This document shows positions 52,775 to 62,075 of a stretch of DNA of 64,000 bases, one piece after another. Position 1 is the first letter of the stretch. Each line of letters begins with the position of its first letter. A program made the position numbers and the translations under genes. Under the pieces are notes generated by a model that saw only the letters and a list, made by a program, of their open reading frames with translations, had not been told where the DNA came from and did not search any database. Source of the DNA: UBA5336 sp038745855 (GTDB lineage: Bacteria > Pseudomonadota > Alphaproteobacteria > Caulobacterales > Hyphomonadaceae); NCBI GenBank assembly GCA_038745855.1, contig JBCDLC010000012.1:12943-76942 (forward strand), read 5' to 3'.

Positions 52775-53278
52775 ATGGCCATTTGGATGGCACGGTTGTC
52801 AGGCATATTGTTGATGTGCGCGTGCGGTGATCCGTCCGCTGCGATCGACCCTTCAGAACCAGTGGAAGAGGCAAACAGCGGGTCTCAGACAATTGTTCCA
52901 CCTGTCCAAAACGAAGCGCTCTTTACGGGCAATTGGGCTGCCCGCAATCCTGAAACAGGCCAAGTCATGGTGGAATGGAACCTTCGCGTGGATGAGGGAC
53001 GTTGGAAAGGCTCTTACGTTCTCACGGAGCACTTTTGCCAAACACGAGATGAGCAGCGCTTATCCGCGTGCCCTTTCGACGGCCAACGCGGGGAATGGAA
53101 GCAGATCATTGCGAGCGCCGCAGTCCTGAGCGCCCAAGCCATGGATCCTTTTCAAACCGACGCTTTTTTCACGTTGCAGATGCTGGCGCCGGACGGCGAA
53201 ACGCTGTCGACCGTCGCGTTCTCAGCGGATCTCGGCTTTGTGCAGCTCAACGCGGATATCGAAACGCTGGCAAAGTGA
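52775..53278 (+). CDS. Putative lipoprotein of unknown function
   Basis: A 167-residue protein with a short hydrophobic leader ending LLMCACGDP; the second Cys (near residue 17) could be lipidated, although the lipobox is imperfect. The mature part (ENEALFTGNW-like start, then VEWNLRVDEGRWKGSYVLTEHFC) looks like a small beta-rich periplasmic domain with two further Cys. GAGAGG precedes the ATG. No family recognised. Confidence 0.55.
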   Translation: MAIWMARLSGILLMCACGDPSAAIDPSEPVEEANSGSQTIVPPVQNEALFTGNWAARNPETGQVMVEWNLRVDEGRWKGSYVLTEHFCQTRDEQRLSACPFDGQRGEWKQIIASAAVLSAQAMDPFQTDAFFTLQMLAPDGETLSTVAFSADLGFVQLNADIETLAK

Positions 53279-53442
53279 TGTCGCGCGATGGAAGCCCCCG
53301 GTCGTCTGGCAGCCGGGTGTTGTCCGCGGCAATCAATTCGAGACTTTCGAGTCGTAAGCGATTCCAAAGGGCAAGTGTTATCGCCCACTTGGAGCTCCGG
53401 CGAACCATTCTCCTCAGAGGGGCGCTGGCTACGGAGACACGC

Positions 53443-53549
53443 TTAAAGCGGCGACTTTTCAACTGGACTCATGGCGCCGCTTTAGAGTCTTGTTTTTACG
53501 CGCTTCCCGGGCGGCGAACCCTGGTACACTTCGCTCGAAAGCGCTTTAG
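53443..53549. repeat. Dispersed palindromic intergenic repeat, copy 2
   Basis: Second copy of the repeat at 442-547, same orientation, about 107 bp with roughly 11 differences counted by eye, mostly in its right third. The internal stem is 53443-53453 with 53475-53485 (TTAAAGCGGCG / CGCCGCTTTAG, one end mismatch). It lies in the 370-bp gap 53279-53648, which otherwise holds no gene or RNA I can support. Confidence 0.8.
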
Positions 53550-53648
53550 TGTCTGTTTGGCGCCGATTGGGCCTTTCGATTTTTCAGTTGAACTCATCTC
53601 CTCAGCGGTCGTGCACACTTGTTGCTCCAAGGCTGCAAATACGCACAG

Positions 53649-54794
53649 CTATCCCAAAGGTTGTCGGTGTCTGTTCCCTCCATTTCGAAGGAGGATCAGC
53701 AGCGCGACCAGCCCGACGGACGTGCCCTGCGATGCGAAAACCTCGAGCATGACCGCAAAGAACATGCTTGGGATTGGTCGGCGCGCCTCTGGACGCGCGG
53801 ATGCGTAGCCAGGCTGATTATCCAAGGCAAGGAGCGCGGCTCGCCCGTCCGCGATCTGGGCCTCAAGCTCTGCCCGGCGTCTGGCCTGGCCAAGCTCGAT
53901 CTTTGCATCGCGGTAGGGCTTTTGGTGCGTGCGGCCCACGCGTTCGACTTCGGCGAGGTAGGCCTCTAGCCCATCGACGGTTCTAATTTCTGCGGGAATT
54001 GCCCCCAGTTGGTCGCGCCAATCTGCGACCTGGGCTTCTATGACGGGGCGTTGGGCCTGCCGGGCTTCTGCCTCCGCACTGCGGGCCATCTCCGTATTCG
54101 CCATGAACATTTCTGTCCCGACAATGCTGGTGACTGCACCCGCCACAGCAAAGACCGCTGCGCGCAGACCTTCCTTCCAGCGCCTATCCGCGAAATGCCA
54201 GTATACAAACGTGAAACCGCCGAATGAGCAGACGGACGCGATGACGCCTGTCCAGGCCCAGACCCGCGATTGCAGCGGATCATCCACCATACTCCCGAAA
54301 GCCTGGTGATTGGCCCACGCGGATAGCCCTACCGCCATCAGCCCAGCCAGAAAGCATGACAGCGCCAGCCCGCCGATGATGAGCCGCTCACCGAGCGATG
54401 CCTCTCTCTGGGGCAACGGCGTCGACCTGCCTTCTGACAGGCGTTCGGCCGAAGCTGCAGTTCCCGGCTGTCCGCGTGGAGGGGCTGTTCCCGCGATCGT
54501 CGGCGCGTCGCCGGCTTGTTCGTCGCACGCAATCGCCAGCGCCGTGTCCTGTGCTGGTGACCGCGGTTTCAGGACGCCGGCCACACGCCTGAGATAGTCG
54601 CCTGCGCCGGTGGAGAGGTCGCACGTCCGGCAAAACGCGACATTGTCTTCCAGCCTGATCTCCACCCCATCGGGCGGGCGGGCACCGCATTCCACACAGG
54701 GCACCGAAGCGCTGGCCTCATCGCCAAACACGTCCGCATAGCCCGCTTGTGTGATCAGATCACGCGGCGTTCGCTCGGCCCCAGCTCGTCCCAT
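53649..54794 (-). CDS. Zinc-ribbon membrane protein with long coiled coil, unknown function
   Basis: A 381-residue protein of unusual build. Near the N-terminus two CxxC pairs (CVECG and FCRTCD), about 20 residues apart, look like a zinc ribbon. After a polar linker come membrane helices around GGLALSCFLAGLMAVGLSAW and WTGVIASVCSFGGFTFVYW, a third helix, an Ala/Glu/Arg-rich helical stretch of about 100 residues (AEAEARQAQRP to AQIADGRAALL) that may form a coiled coil, and a last hydrophobic helix. No family recognised. It lies alone between the repeat copy and the desaturase. Confidence 0.6.
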   Translation of the reverse strand: MGRAGAERTPRDLITQAGYADVFGDEASASVPCVECGARPPDGVEIRLEDNVAFCRTCDLSTGAGDYLRRVAGVLKPRSPAQDTALAIACDEQAGDAPTIAGTAPPRGQPGTAASAERLSEGRSTPLPQREASLGERLIIGGLALSCFLAGLMAVGLSAWANHQAFGSMVDDPLQSRVWAWTGVIASVCSFGGFTFVYWHFADRRWKEGLRAAVFAVAGAVTSIVGTEMFMANTEMARSAEAEARQAQRPVIEAQVADWRDQLGAIPAEIRTVDGLEAYLAEVERVGRTHQKPYRDAKIELGQARRRAELEAQIADGRAALLALDNQPGYASARPEARRPIPSMFFAVMLEVFASQGTSVGLVALLILLRNGGNRHRQPLG

Positions 54795-55007
54795 ACACCA
54801 GCCCTTTCGTTCTATGTTTGTACACGTTACACAACCATGACGCAAGCGAAATGATTGCACGCTCGCGTATCAGGCGTTCGAGGACGCATCCGTTGAAAGC
54901 CGGGATGGGGAAAATCGCGATTGCATGCCCCGGAAATCTCGCCCATCAATGCGAGTGGTTCCCATTACGGGCGTTGCCCGATTACCGCGACAGGAGCGCA
55001 GTCACGG

Positions 55008-55898
55008 ATGACCCCTCGATCAGCCGCCATCCCAAAGTCCTGGGAAACCTTCTGTTTTTCGAGTTTCTTCTCTGTTTTCCTCTATCCTGCACTGGGCCTG
55101 ACAGTCCTCGCCGTCACGATTGGTCTCGGCGTAGGCGTCACGTCGCTCACCTTCCATTGGTGGTACGTGCCCGTTGGCGCTGCGGTGACGCTATCTACCG
55201 TTTTCGTCTGCAACATGGGGATCGGACCCCTGCACCGATTGCTGCAACATCGCGCCGGCAAGATGCGTTGGCCCGCACAGGTGTTCACCATGATCAACCT
55301 GATGATTGCGATGCAGGGCGAGGTGAAGGAGTGGGTCAATTATCACTCCCAACACCATCGCTTCGCCGACGGACCTGGCGATCCGCACAATCCATTTGAG
55401 TCCAAGCGCTGGGCCTGGTTCGGATGGATTCTCTTCCGGGACCAGAAAGACACCGATCGGCCCATGGCGATCTGGATCAAGCAACAGCCAGTGATCGTCT
55501 GGATGGATCGGTTCTACGGCGAAATCTCGCTTGTCATTCACCTTGTGATCCCGGCAGTGGTCTATCTCGTTGTCTGGGCCAGCGGCGGATCGCTTCTGCT
55601 CACGGCCTTCCTCCACGCATGCTTCGTGATCGGTCGCGCGATCCAATTCCACGCGACCACCTATGGCATCAACGTCCTCGGCCACTTGAAAACGCCGGTC
55701 TGGTCAGACCATCTCGTCGGCCTCCTCACCGGCGGCGAAGCGTTCCACGACCACCACCATGATGAGCCGGTGAGTGCGTTGCACCGGCCCCGTCGCGGGC
55801 TGTGGAACCGGATTGTCGATTACAACGGCACAGCCATCCTGGTGCTTGCGAAGCTGGGACTGGTTTATGACCTGAAAATCGCGAAAGAATTCGCCTGA
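55008..55898 (+). CDS. Membrane fatty-acid (acyl-CoA) desaturase
   Basis: A 296-residue integral membrane di-iron desaturase. The three histidine boxes are present in order: HRLLQHR, HSQHH and HDHHH, separated by paired membrane helices, as in stearoyl-CoA delta-9 desaturases. It introduces a double bond into a saturated acyl chain and would adjust membrane fluidity. ATG 55008 gives a short polar N-terminus; longer upstream starts lack support. The AI-2E-type gene follows 25 bp later. Confidence 0.88.
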   Translation: MTPRSAAIPKSWETFCFSSFFSVFLYPALGLTVLAVTIGLGVGVTSLTFHWWYVPVGAAVTLSTVFVCNMGIGPLHRLLQHRAGKMRWPAQVFTMINLMIAMQGEVKEWVNYHSQHHRFADGPGDPHNPFESKRWAWFGWILFRDQKDTDRPMAIWIKQQPVIVWMDRFYGEISLVIHLVIPAVVYLVVWASGGSLLLTAFLHACFVIGRAIQFHATTYGINVLGHLKTPVWSDHLVGLLTGGEAFHDHHHDEPVSALHRPRRGLWNRIVDYNGTAILVLAKLGLVYDLKIAKEFA

Positions 55899-55923
55899 AG
55901 CGCTGGAAAAGGGGGGCGGCTGC

Positions 55924-57018
55924 ATGGATCGCGGTTTGACAGCGGGTGTCTGGATCATCGCCGCTGGCGTGATCACTGCCTTCCTCTATCTCGGGCGAGA
56001 AATCCTCGCCCCCTTTGCCCTGGCGGTCTTCCTGTTCCTGATCATCGAGGGCTTCGCGCGGAGCATCGACCGCCGGTTCCATCTCGACAGGCTCTGGATC
56101 GGGCGGAGCGTATCGATCCTGCTGGTCGTCGGCGGGTTTATCGGGTTTGTCGTACTGATGGCCCAGGGTGTGGCCCAGTTCGGCGGGGCCCAGGCGGGCG
56201 AGTACGAGCAGCGGATCAATGGCCTCATCAGCGACGTCTACGGCATTGTCGGCATGGGCGACGCGCCGACCCTCACGGAACTGGTCTTCAACGAGACAGG
56301 CCAACGCTTCTTCGCGGTCCTCGCCAGCGCGCTCGGTGATCTCAGTGGAGACCTCGTGCTGATCCTGATCTATGTCGCCTTCCTCTTCCTCGCCGAAGCG
56401 ACATGGCCTGCCAAACTCGACGCGATCTTCCCAAGCACCGAGGCGCGAACCCAGGTCAAGGCCGTGGGTGACCAGGCCAGGCGCAGCATTGAGGCCTATC
56501 TCTGGACCCAGACCGTCATCTCGGCGATCACCACGATCCTGAGCTATGGCAGCCTGGTCCTTCTGGGCGTTGAGAACGCCTTGTTCCTGTCTGCCCTCAT
56601 CTTCGTGCTGAATTATATCCCGACACTTGGGTCCATCGTGGCCGCATTGGTCCCGCCGCTCTTTGCGCTTGTGCAGCCCAGTCTGCCGGTATGGGTGCCG
56701 TTCGATGCACCGGCGAGTGGGTATTTCTACGCGGCGCTGGTTTTCGCAGCGATCAGCGTCTGGCAATTCGCCATCGGAAATTTCCTGCAGCCGAGAATGA
56801 TGGGTGAAAGCCTTAACCTGTCGGCGCTGGTGGTGCTGGTTGGCCTCGCCGTCTGGGGGGCGATCTGGGGGATCCCGGGCATGTTCCTTTCCGCCCCGCT
56901 GACGGTGCTCATGATGATCCTGTTTGCCCAGAGCGAGAGCACCCGATGGATCGCTGTGCTGCTGTCTGCGGATGGCAAGCCGCGCCTGACGCAGCGACAA
57001 TCGGAAAGCGTGTGCTAG
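55924..57018 (+). CDS. AI-2E-family transporter
   Basis: A 364-residue membrane protein of the AI-2E/PerM family: two N-terminal helices, a soluble stretch (about 60-140), and later helices with NYIPTLGSIVAALVPPLFAL and LNLSALVVLVGLAVWGAIWGIPGMFLSAPL, the conserved family regions. Some members export autoinducer-2, others act as Na+/H+ exchangers; the substrate here is unknown. Confidence 0.88.
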   Translation: MDRGLTAGVWIIAAGVITAFLYLGREILAPFALAVFLFLIIEGFARSIDRRFHLDRLWIGRSVSILLVVGGFIGFVVLMAQGVAQFGGAQAGEYEQRINGLISDVYGIVGMGDAPTLTELVFNETGQRFFAVLASALGDLSGDLVLILIYVAFLFLAEATWPAKLDAIFPSTEARTQVKAVGDQARRSIEAYLWTQTVISAITTILSYGSLVLLGVENALFLSALIFVLNYIPTLGSIVAALVPPLFALVQPSLPVWVPFDAPASGYFYAALVFAAISVWQFAIGNFLQPRMMGESLNLSALVVLVGLAVWGAIWGIPGMFLSAPLTVLMMILFAQSESTRWIAVLLSADGKPRLTQRQSESVC

Positions 57019-57197
57019 GTGATGCAAGCAAGCCACCTATACAGACAAAATTCCACAATTTACCGCGATACCCCCTTGCCCTATTGCCTCGGGTCAGTCA
57101 TAGGCACGTGCAGATTGTGTCGGGTTTGTGACAATCCGCACATCGAAAACAGGCCTCCGCGTGCGTCCCCCCACCCAGCCTGCGGATGAGGCCTGCT

Positions 57198-57231
57198 GAG
57201 CCCGCCAAACATGTCCCCGTTTGGCGGGCTC
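57198..57231 (+). terminator. Strong hairpin upstream of the glutamate dehydrogenase gene
   Basis: A perfect 13-bp inverted repeat (GAGCCCGCCAAAC at 57198-57210, partner at 57219-57231) with an 8-nt loop, followed by AATTCTTTC. It resembles an intrinsic terminator with a weak T-tract, 180 bp after the AI-2E-type gene and 95 bp before the gdh start. It is the only clear element in the 307-bp gap 57019-57325. It could end the upstream transcript or act in the gdh leader. Confidence 0.55.
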
Positions 57232-57325
57232 AATTCTTTCCTGCCGAAAAAAGAACTGGCACCGCGCCACACTTGCGTGTGAAAATAACACGCAGAAGAT
57301 GTGTTGCATGACCAGGGGGGCCACC

Positions 57326-60300
57326 ATGGCCGCAGACAGCCAGACCTCACCGCCATTACACGACCAGATCCTTGCCGGGGTCCAAGCGGAAATGAAAGCC
57401 GAGCCTGTCGGCGGTCTGGCGGCGGAAGACCTTGAAGCGCTTGTTCAACGGTTCGCCGATTGGGCGGCTGGCCACCTTTCCGGGAAAACCGGTAAACCGG
57501 CCTCGGTTGTTCGCGTCAGTCGTGGCTTGGGGGCGAACGATAAAGCCTTGAAGCGGACGCTTCTCGAGGCGGCTGGCCCGGATATGCCCTTCATCGTAGA
57601 CAGTTTGTTGAATGCCTGCACCGCATCGGGCCTCGAGGTGCTGAACCTGTTCCACCCCATTGTGACCGGGCCACAAGGTGAGGCCCAATCGGCGATCCAG
57701 ATCCATCTGCCCTTGTTGGCCGATGCCGAAGCGGAACAGCTCGCAGCGACCGCCCGGCAGGTTCTCGAAGATGTGGCCCTGGCGGTTTCCGATTATCCGT
57801 CCATGCGCGAGGCGATGTCGGAAGAGATCGACCGATTGCGATCGTTGTCGCACTTGCCGGAGGATGAGCGGGACGAGGCGGTCGCCTTCCTTGAGTGGCT
57901 GGCCCATGATCATTTCGTCTTCCTCGGGCGGCGCGTCTATGAATATCCCAGCGATAAGAGGGGCGCACTCCTCATCGAAGAGCCGGACATGGTCGAGGGG
58001 TCGAACCTCGGCCTTCTTCGCGATGAAGCACTGAACGTTCTGCACCGCTCCAACGAGCCGACGGTAATTACGGCCGCCGTCGGTGCGTTCCTGCAGCGGC
58101 CAACACCGATCATTGTTGCGAAATCCACCGTGATTAGCCGGGTTCATCGGCGGGTGTTTGCGGACTATGTCGGGATAAAACACTACAACACGAAGGGGAT
58201 GGTGAACGGGGAAACCCGTTTCCTGGGTCTTTTCACGGCGGATACCTATAACGAGCCGGCCCAGTCCATCCCCCTGGTCCGCCATCGGGTGAAGCGCATC
58301 GTTAAGCAGTCGGGCGCACTTCCGCGCGGACACACGGCCAATTCGCTCTCCAACATCATCGAGACCTGGCCAAGGGACGAGCTGCTTCAGGCCGACGCAG
58401 AAACGCTCGCGCCCATGTTGCTCGGTGCCCTGCATCTCATTGGCCGGCCCCGCACGCGCGTTTTCTTGCGCTGGGACGAGTTTGACCGGTTTGCAACGGC
58501 GGTCGTTTTCGTGCCGCGCGAAGCGTACGATTCCGATCTTCGCCGAAAGATCTCAGCCGTGCTGGAGCGCGAACTCGGCGGATCGATCACGCGGTTCGAA
58601 CCGCGCTTCGACAGTGCGCCAGTCACGCGGGTCCTGTTCAATATCGCGCTCGACCCCGAACACCAGAAGCGGGGCGAGCTTGATGCCGAAGCCCTAGAGG
58701 CCGAGATCGCAGCGCTCGCTCGAACCTGGGATGATGCGTTCCGTACCGCGGTCATCGAACATCGCGACGTATTGAGTGAAACCGCGGCCGTGCTGGGCTT
58801 CGCCGGTGGTTTCAACGCCGCTTATCGGGAGGCCTTTTCGCCGGAGGAGGCCATTGTCGACGTCGGCGAAATGGCGTTCCTCGGCCAGGACACACCTGTT
58901 CGGTTAAGAGCCTATCGTAACGCCGGCGACGGTGACGACGCCGTTCGGGCCAAGATCTATTCGCGTACCGGCGCGATTCCGCTGTCGGACTGTGTGCCGG
59001 TTTTCGAAAATATGGGACTGCGCGTGAAGTTCGAGACGGGCTATCCGGTTCGGCCACAAACGCCGCCGGCCGAGGGCGCTCCTGAGGTCTACTGGGTCCA
59101 TGATCTTTTCATGTGGAGCCCCGATGGCGGCGCGATTGACCTGGGCACGGTCGCAGCGCCGCTCCAGGACGCCTTCGCCGCAATCTGGAATGGCGTTGCT
59201 GAGAATGACGGCTTCAACCAGCTTGTCATCTCCGCCGGAGCCACTTGGCGGCAAGCGGCCCTGATCCGGACGCTCTCGGCTTATCGGCACCAGACCGGGC
59301 TCGACCCGGCGCGCCAGACGCGGATCGATGCTGTCAATGCCCATCCCGATCTCACCCGTCTGATCCTCGATCTGTTCGCCGCCCGTTTCGACCCTGACAT
59401 CGCCGACACACTCGAAGACCGGACGGCCCGTTGCGAGGCGATCCGGGAAGACATTGAGCATGGGCTCGAAAGTGTCGAGGCGCTGGATGATGACCGCGTC
59501 ATCCGGCGCCTGGCAGATCTCGTTCTGGCCATGACGCGCACGAGTTACTACCACGACCCCGAGAACGGTCTGATCGTCATCAAGATCGCCAGCCGTGAGG
59601 TCGAACACCTCCCAGAGCCAAAGCCCTTCCGCGAGATCTTCATGGCGAGCCCCACGGTCGAGGCCGTCCACTGCCGTTTCGGACCAGTCTCCCGCGGCGG
59701 GCTGCGCTGGTCCGACCGGCGCGATGATTTCCGCACCGAAGTGCTTGGCCTGGTCAAGGCCCAACAGGTCAAGAACGCCGTCATCGTGCCAACTGGCTCG
59801 AAGGGCGGTTTCTATCCCAAGGGCCTGCCCGCCCCGACAGAACGCGACCTCTTCCGAGAGATGGGGACCGCGGCCTACAAGACCTTCATCGGCGGCATGC
59901 TCAGCGTCACCGACAATCTCGTGGGCGGCGATATCCAGCACCCCGAGCGCACCGTCATCTGGGATGGCGAAGACCCCTATCTCGTCGTCGCTGCCGACAA
60001 GGGCACAGCCACCTTCTCCGATACGGCCAATGAGATCAGCCAATCCCAGGGCTTCTGGCTCGGCGATGCCTTCGCTTCAGGCGGCTCTGCCGGCTATGAC
60101 CACAAGAAGATGGGCATCACGGCCCGCGGCGGCTGGGAAGCGGTCAAGCGCCACTTCCGGGAATTGGGCAAGGATATCCAGTCCGAACCCTTCACCGTGA
60201 TCGGCGTCGGCGACATGTCCGGCGACGTCTTCGGCAACGGCATGCTCCTCTCCCGCCAGATCAAGCTCCTCGCTGCCTTCAACCATCTCCACATCTTCAT

Positions 60301-62068
60301 CGACCCCGATCCCCAGGACACCGAAAGCGCCTTCAACGAGCGTGAGCGACTGTTCCAGAAACCCCGCTCCACCTGGGACGACTACAATCGCCACCTCATC
60401 TCGAAAGGCGGCGGCGTCTTCGACCGCTCGGCCAAGTCCGTCACCCTGACCCCCGAGATCAAGGCGCTCACAGGGCTGGCTGCGGATTCCCTCACGCCGA
60501 ACCAACTCATTAAGGCCCTGCTTGCGAGCCAGGCAGAGCTGATGTGGTTCGGCGGCATCGGCACCTATGTGAAAGCCGCCCATGAGACCCATGCCGATGT
60601 CGGCGACCGGGCCAATGACCTCCTCCGCATCGATGCCAGCGACCTGAACGTTCAGGTGATCGGCGAGGGCGCCAATCTCGGCATGACCCAGGCCAGCCGC
60701 GTCGCTTTCGCCCAGCGCGGCGGCCATGTGAATACCGACGCCATCGACAACTCCGCCGGCGTCGACAGTTCCGACCATGAGGTCAACATCAAGATCCTCA
60801 CCGCCGAAGCGATCCGCCGGGGAGACCTGAGCCGGGGAGAGCGCAACGCCTTGCTCGCCAGCATGACCATCGATGTTGCAACCCACGTCCTGGCCCACAA
60901 TTACAGCCAGACCAGCGCGCTCAGCCTCGCCTTGGCCCGTGCTGATAATGACCATAACGCCCTCGAACGCCTCATGGTGGCGCTTGAAACCCGCGGCGTC
61001 CTCAACCGCGCGATCGAAGGCGTTCCAGACACGGCGAGGATGGCCGTTCGCGCCGAGCAGGAGCAACCGCTCACCCGGCCCGAACTGGCGGTGCTTCTCG
61101 CCTGGTCGAAGATCACCCTGTTCGAAGACCTTGTCGCATCGGACGTTCCCGACGATCCCGCCTTCGAGGCAACGCTAAAGGCCTACTTCCCCGAAGCCCT
61201 ACGCGGCTTTGAAGCGGCCATGGACGCCCACCGGCTTCGGCGCGAAATCATCGCCACTGTCCTCTCCAACCGCATGCTCGACACGCTTGGCCCCGCCGCT
61301 CTGCAGCGCTTGCGCGAAGGCACGGGCGCGCCCAATGCGGCCCTCTGCCGAGCGTTCGAAATCGCGCGGACCGTGCTCAGTGCCGAGGAGTTCGACGATT
61401 CCGTCATCGCCCTTGACAACGAGGTTCCGGCCGCCGTCCAAACGCGCCTGCGCCTCTCCCTGGCCGGTGCGTTGATCCGGGCGACGGAGTGGTTCGTGAC
61501 CTATCGACCCGATGCGCCACTCGGGACGATCATTGACGAGGTCCATCCCATTCTCGATGCCTTCAAGGCCCAGCTTCGGGGCAATGCATCGCCTTTCATC
61601 GCCGTGCGGATCGAGCGCCAGGCCCGAACATTCCAGGACGCGGGCGTGCCGACCGGTCTTGCCCAATGGGCGTCGGCCATCGAGGTTTTCGCCGAAGGCC
61701 TGCGCCTTGTCCCGATGGCCATCGAAAGCGGGACAGCGATTGAAGCGGTCAGCACCGCTGCGTTCCAGATCGGCGACCAGCTTCGGATCGACCGCTTGAT
61801 CGAAGGCGCCAATACCGCAACCGACAAGATCGCCTATTGGGACCGGATCGCCACCCGCCGCATGGTCGACGACCTTGTGGACCTCCAGACCCGGGCGGTT
61901 CGAGACGCCCTCTCCGCCGGCGGCGTTGAAGCCTGGATGGCCGACCGTTCGGCGGAAAAGAAGCACCTCCTCGGCCAGCTCAAGGCGCTGTCGGCGGGCC
62001 ACGGCTGGAGCTTCGCCCGCTTCGCGCTCGCCACCGATGCCATCCGCCGCTTCATGGACGCAGCATGA
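57326..62068 (+). CDS. gdhZ: NAD-specific glutamate dehydrogenase, 180-kDa type
   Basis: A 1580-residue GDH of the large (GDH2/Bac_GDH) class that deaminates glutamate to 2-oxoglutarate with NAD. The N-terminal half holds ACT-like regulatory regions (for example DMPFIVDSLLNACTASGLEVL); the central catalytic domain has RFGPVSRGGLRWSDR and the catalytic Lys in VPTGSKGGF near residue 825, then GIGTYVKA and EGANLGMTQ. The C-terminal 350 residues are helical. AGGGGGG lies 6 nt before ATG 57326; in-frame ATGs at 57299 and 57308 are less likely. The enzyme is probably catabolic. Confidence 0.95.
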   Translation: MAADSQTSPPLHDQILAGVQAEMKAEPVGGLAAEDLEALVQRFADWAAGHLSGKTGKPASVVRVSRGLGANDKALKRTLLEAAGPDMPFIVDSLLNACTASGLEVLNLFHPIVTGPQGEAQSAIQIHLPLLADAEAEQLAATARQVLEDVALAVSDYPSMREAMSEEIDRLRSLSHLPEDERDEAVAFLEWLAHDHFVFLGRRVYEYPSDKRGALLIEEPDMVEGSNLGLLRDEALNVLHRSNEPTVITAAVGAFLQRPTPIIVAKSTVISRVHRRVFADYVGIKHYNTKGMVNGETRFLGLFTADTYNEPAQSIPLVRHRVKRIVKQSGALPRGHTANSLSNIIETWPRDELLQADAETLAPMLLGALHLIGRPRTRVFLRWDEFDRFATAVVFVPREAYDSDLRRKISAVLERELGGSITRFEPRFDSAPVTRVLFNIALDPEHQKRGELDAEALEAEIAALARTWDDAFRTAVIEHRDVLSETAAVLGFAGGFNAAYREAFSPEEAIVDVGEMAFLGQDTPVRLRAYRNAGDGDDAVRAKIYSRTGAIPLSDCVPVFENMGLRVKFETGYPVRPQTPPAEGAPEVYWVHDLFMWSPDGGAIDLGTVAAPLQDAFAAIWNGVAENDGFNQLVISAGATWRQAALIRTLSAYRHQTGLDPARQTRIDAVNAHPDLTRLILDLFAARFDPDIADTLEDRTARCEAIREDIEHGLESVEALDDDRVIRRLADLVLAMTRTSYYHDPENGLIVIKIASREVEHLPEPKPFREIFMASPTVEAVHCRFGPVSRGGLRWSDRRDDFRTEVLGLVKAQQVKNAVIVPTGSKGGFYPKGLPAPTERDLFREMGTAAYKTFIGGMLSVTDNLVGGDIQHPERTVIWDGEDPYLVVAADKGTATFSDTANEISQSQGFWLGDAFASGGSAGYDHKKMGITARGGWEAVKRHFRELGKDIQSEPFTVIGVGDMSGDVFGNGMLLSRQIKLLAAFNHLHIFIDPDPQDTESAFNERERLFQKPRSTWDDYNRHLISKGGGVFDRSAKSVTLTPEIKALTGLAADSLTPNQLIKALLASQAELMWFGGIGTYVKAAHETHADVGDRANDLLRIDASDLNVQVIGEGANLGMTQASRVAFAQRGGHVNTDAIDNSAGVDSSDHEVNIKILTAEAIRRGDLSRGERNALLASMTIDVATHVLAHNYSQTSALSLALARADNDHNALERLMVALETRGVLNRAIEGVPDTARMAVRAEQEQPLTRPELAVLLAWSKITLFEDLVASDVPDDPAFEATLKAYFPEALRGFEAAMDAHRLRREIIATVLSNRMLDTLGPAALQRLREGTGAPNAALCRAFEIARTVLSAEEFDDSVIALDNEVPAAVQTRLRLSLAGALIRATEWFVTYRPDAPLGTIIDEVHPILDAFKAQLRGNASPFIAVRIERQARTFQDAGVPTGLAQWASAIEVFAEGLRLVPMAIESGTAIEAVSTAAFQIGDQLRIDRLIEGANTATDKIAYWDRIATRRMVDDLVDLQTRAVRDALSAGGVEAWMADRSAEKKHLLGQLKALSAGHGWSFARFALATDAIRRFMDAA

Positions 62069-62075
62069 CCCAGGG

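Noticed and set aside
54211..54222. A parS-like half site (AAACGTGAAACC)
   Set aside because: Only one half matches the palindrome; it lacks the TGTTTC half and sits far from parAB.
55726..57036. A 436-codon open frame on the minus strand
   Set aside because: It lies antisense to the AI-2E-type gene, which has clear membrane helices and family motifs. The minus product is rich in His, Arg, Asp and Gln repeats typical of antisense to a high-GC gene.
58904..60043. A 379-codon minus-strand frame
   Set aside because: Antisense to the catalytic part of the glutamate dehydrogenase gene; no domain pattern, and high-GC third positions keep stops away.
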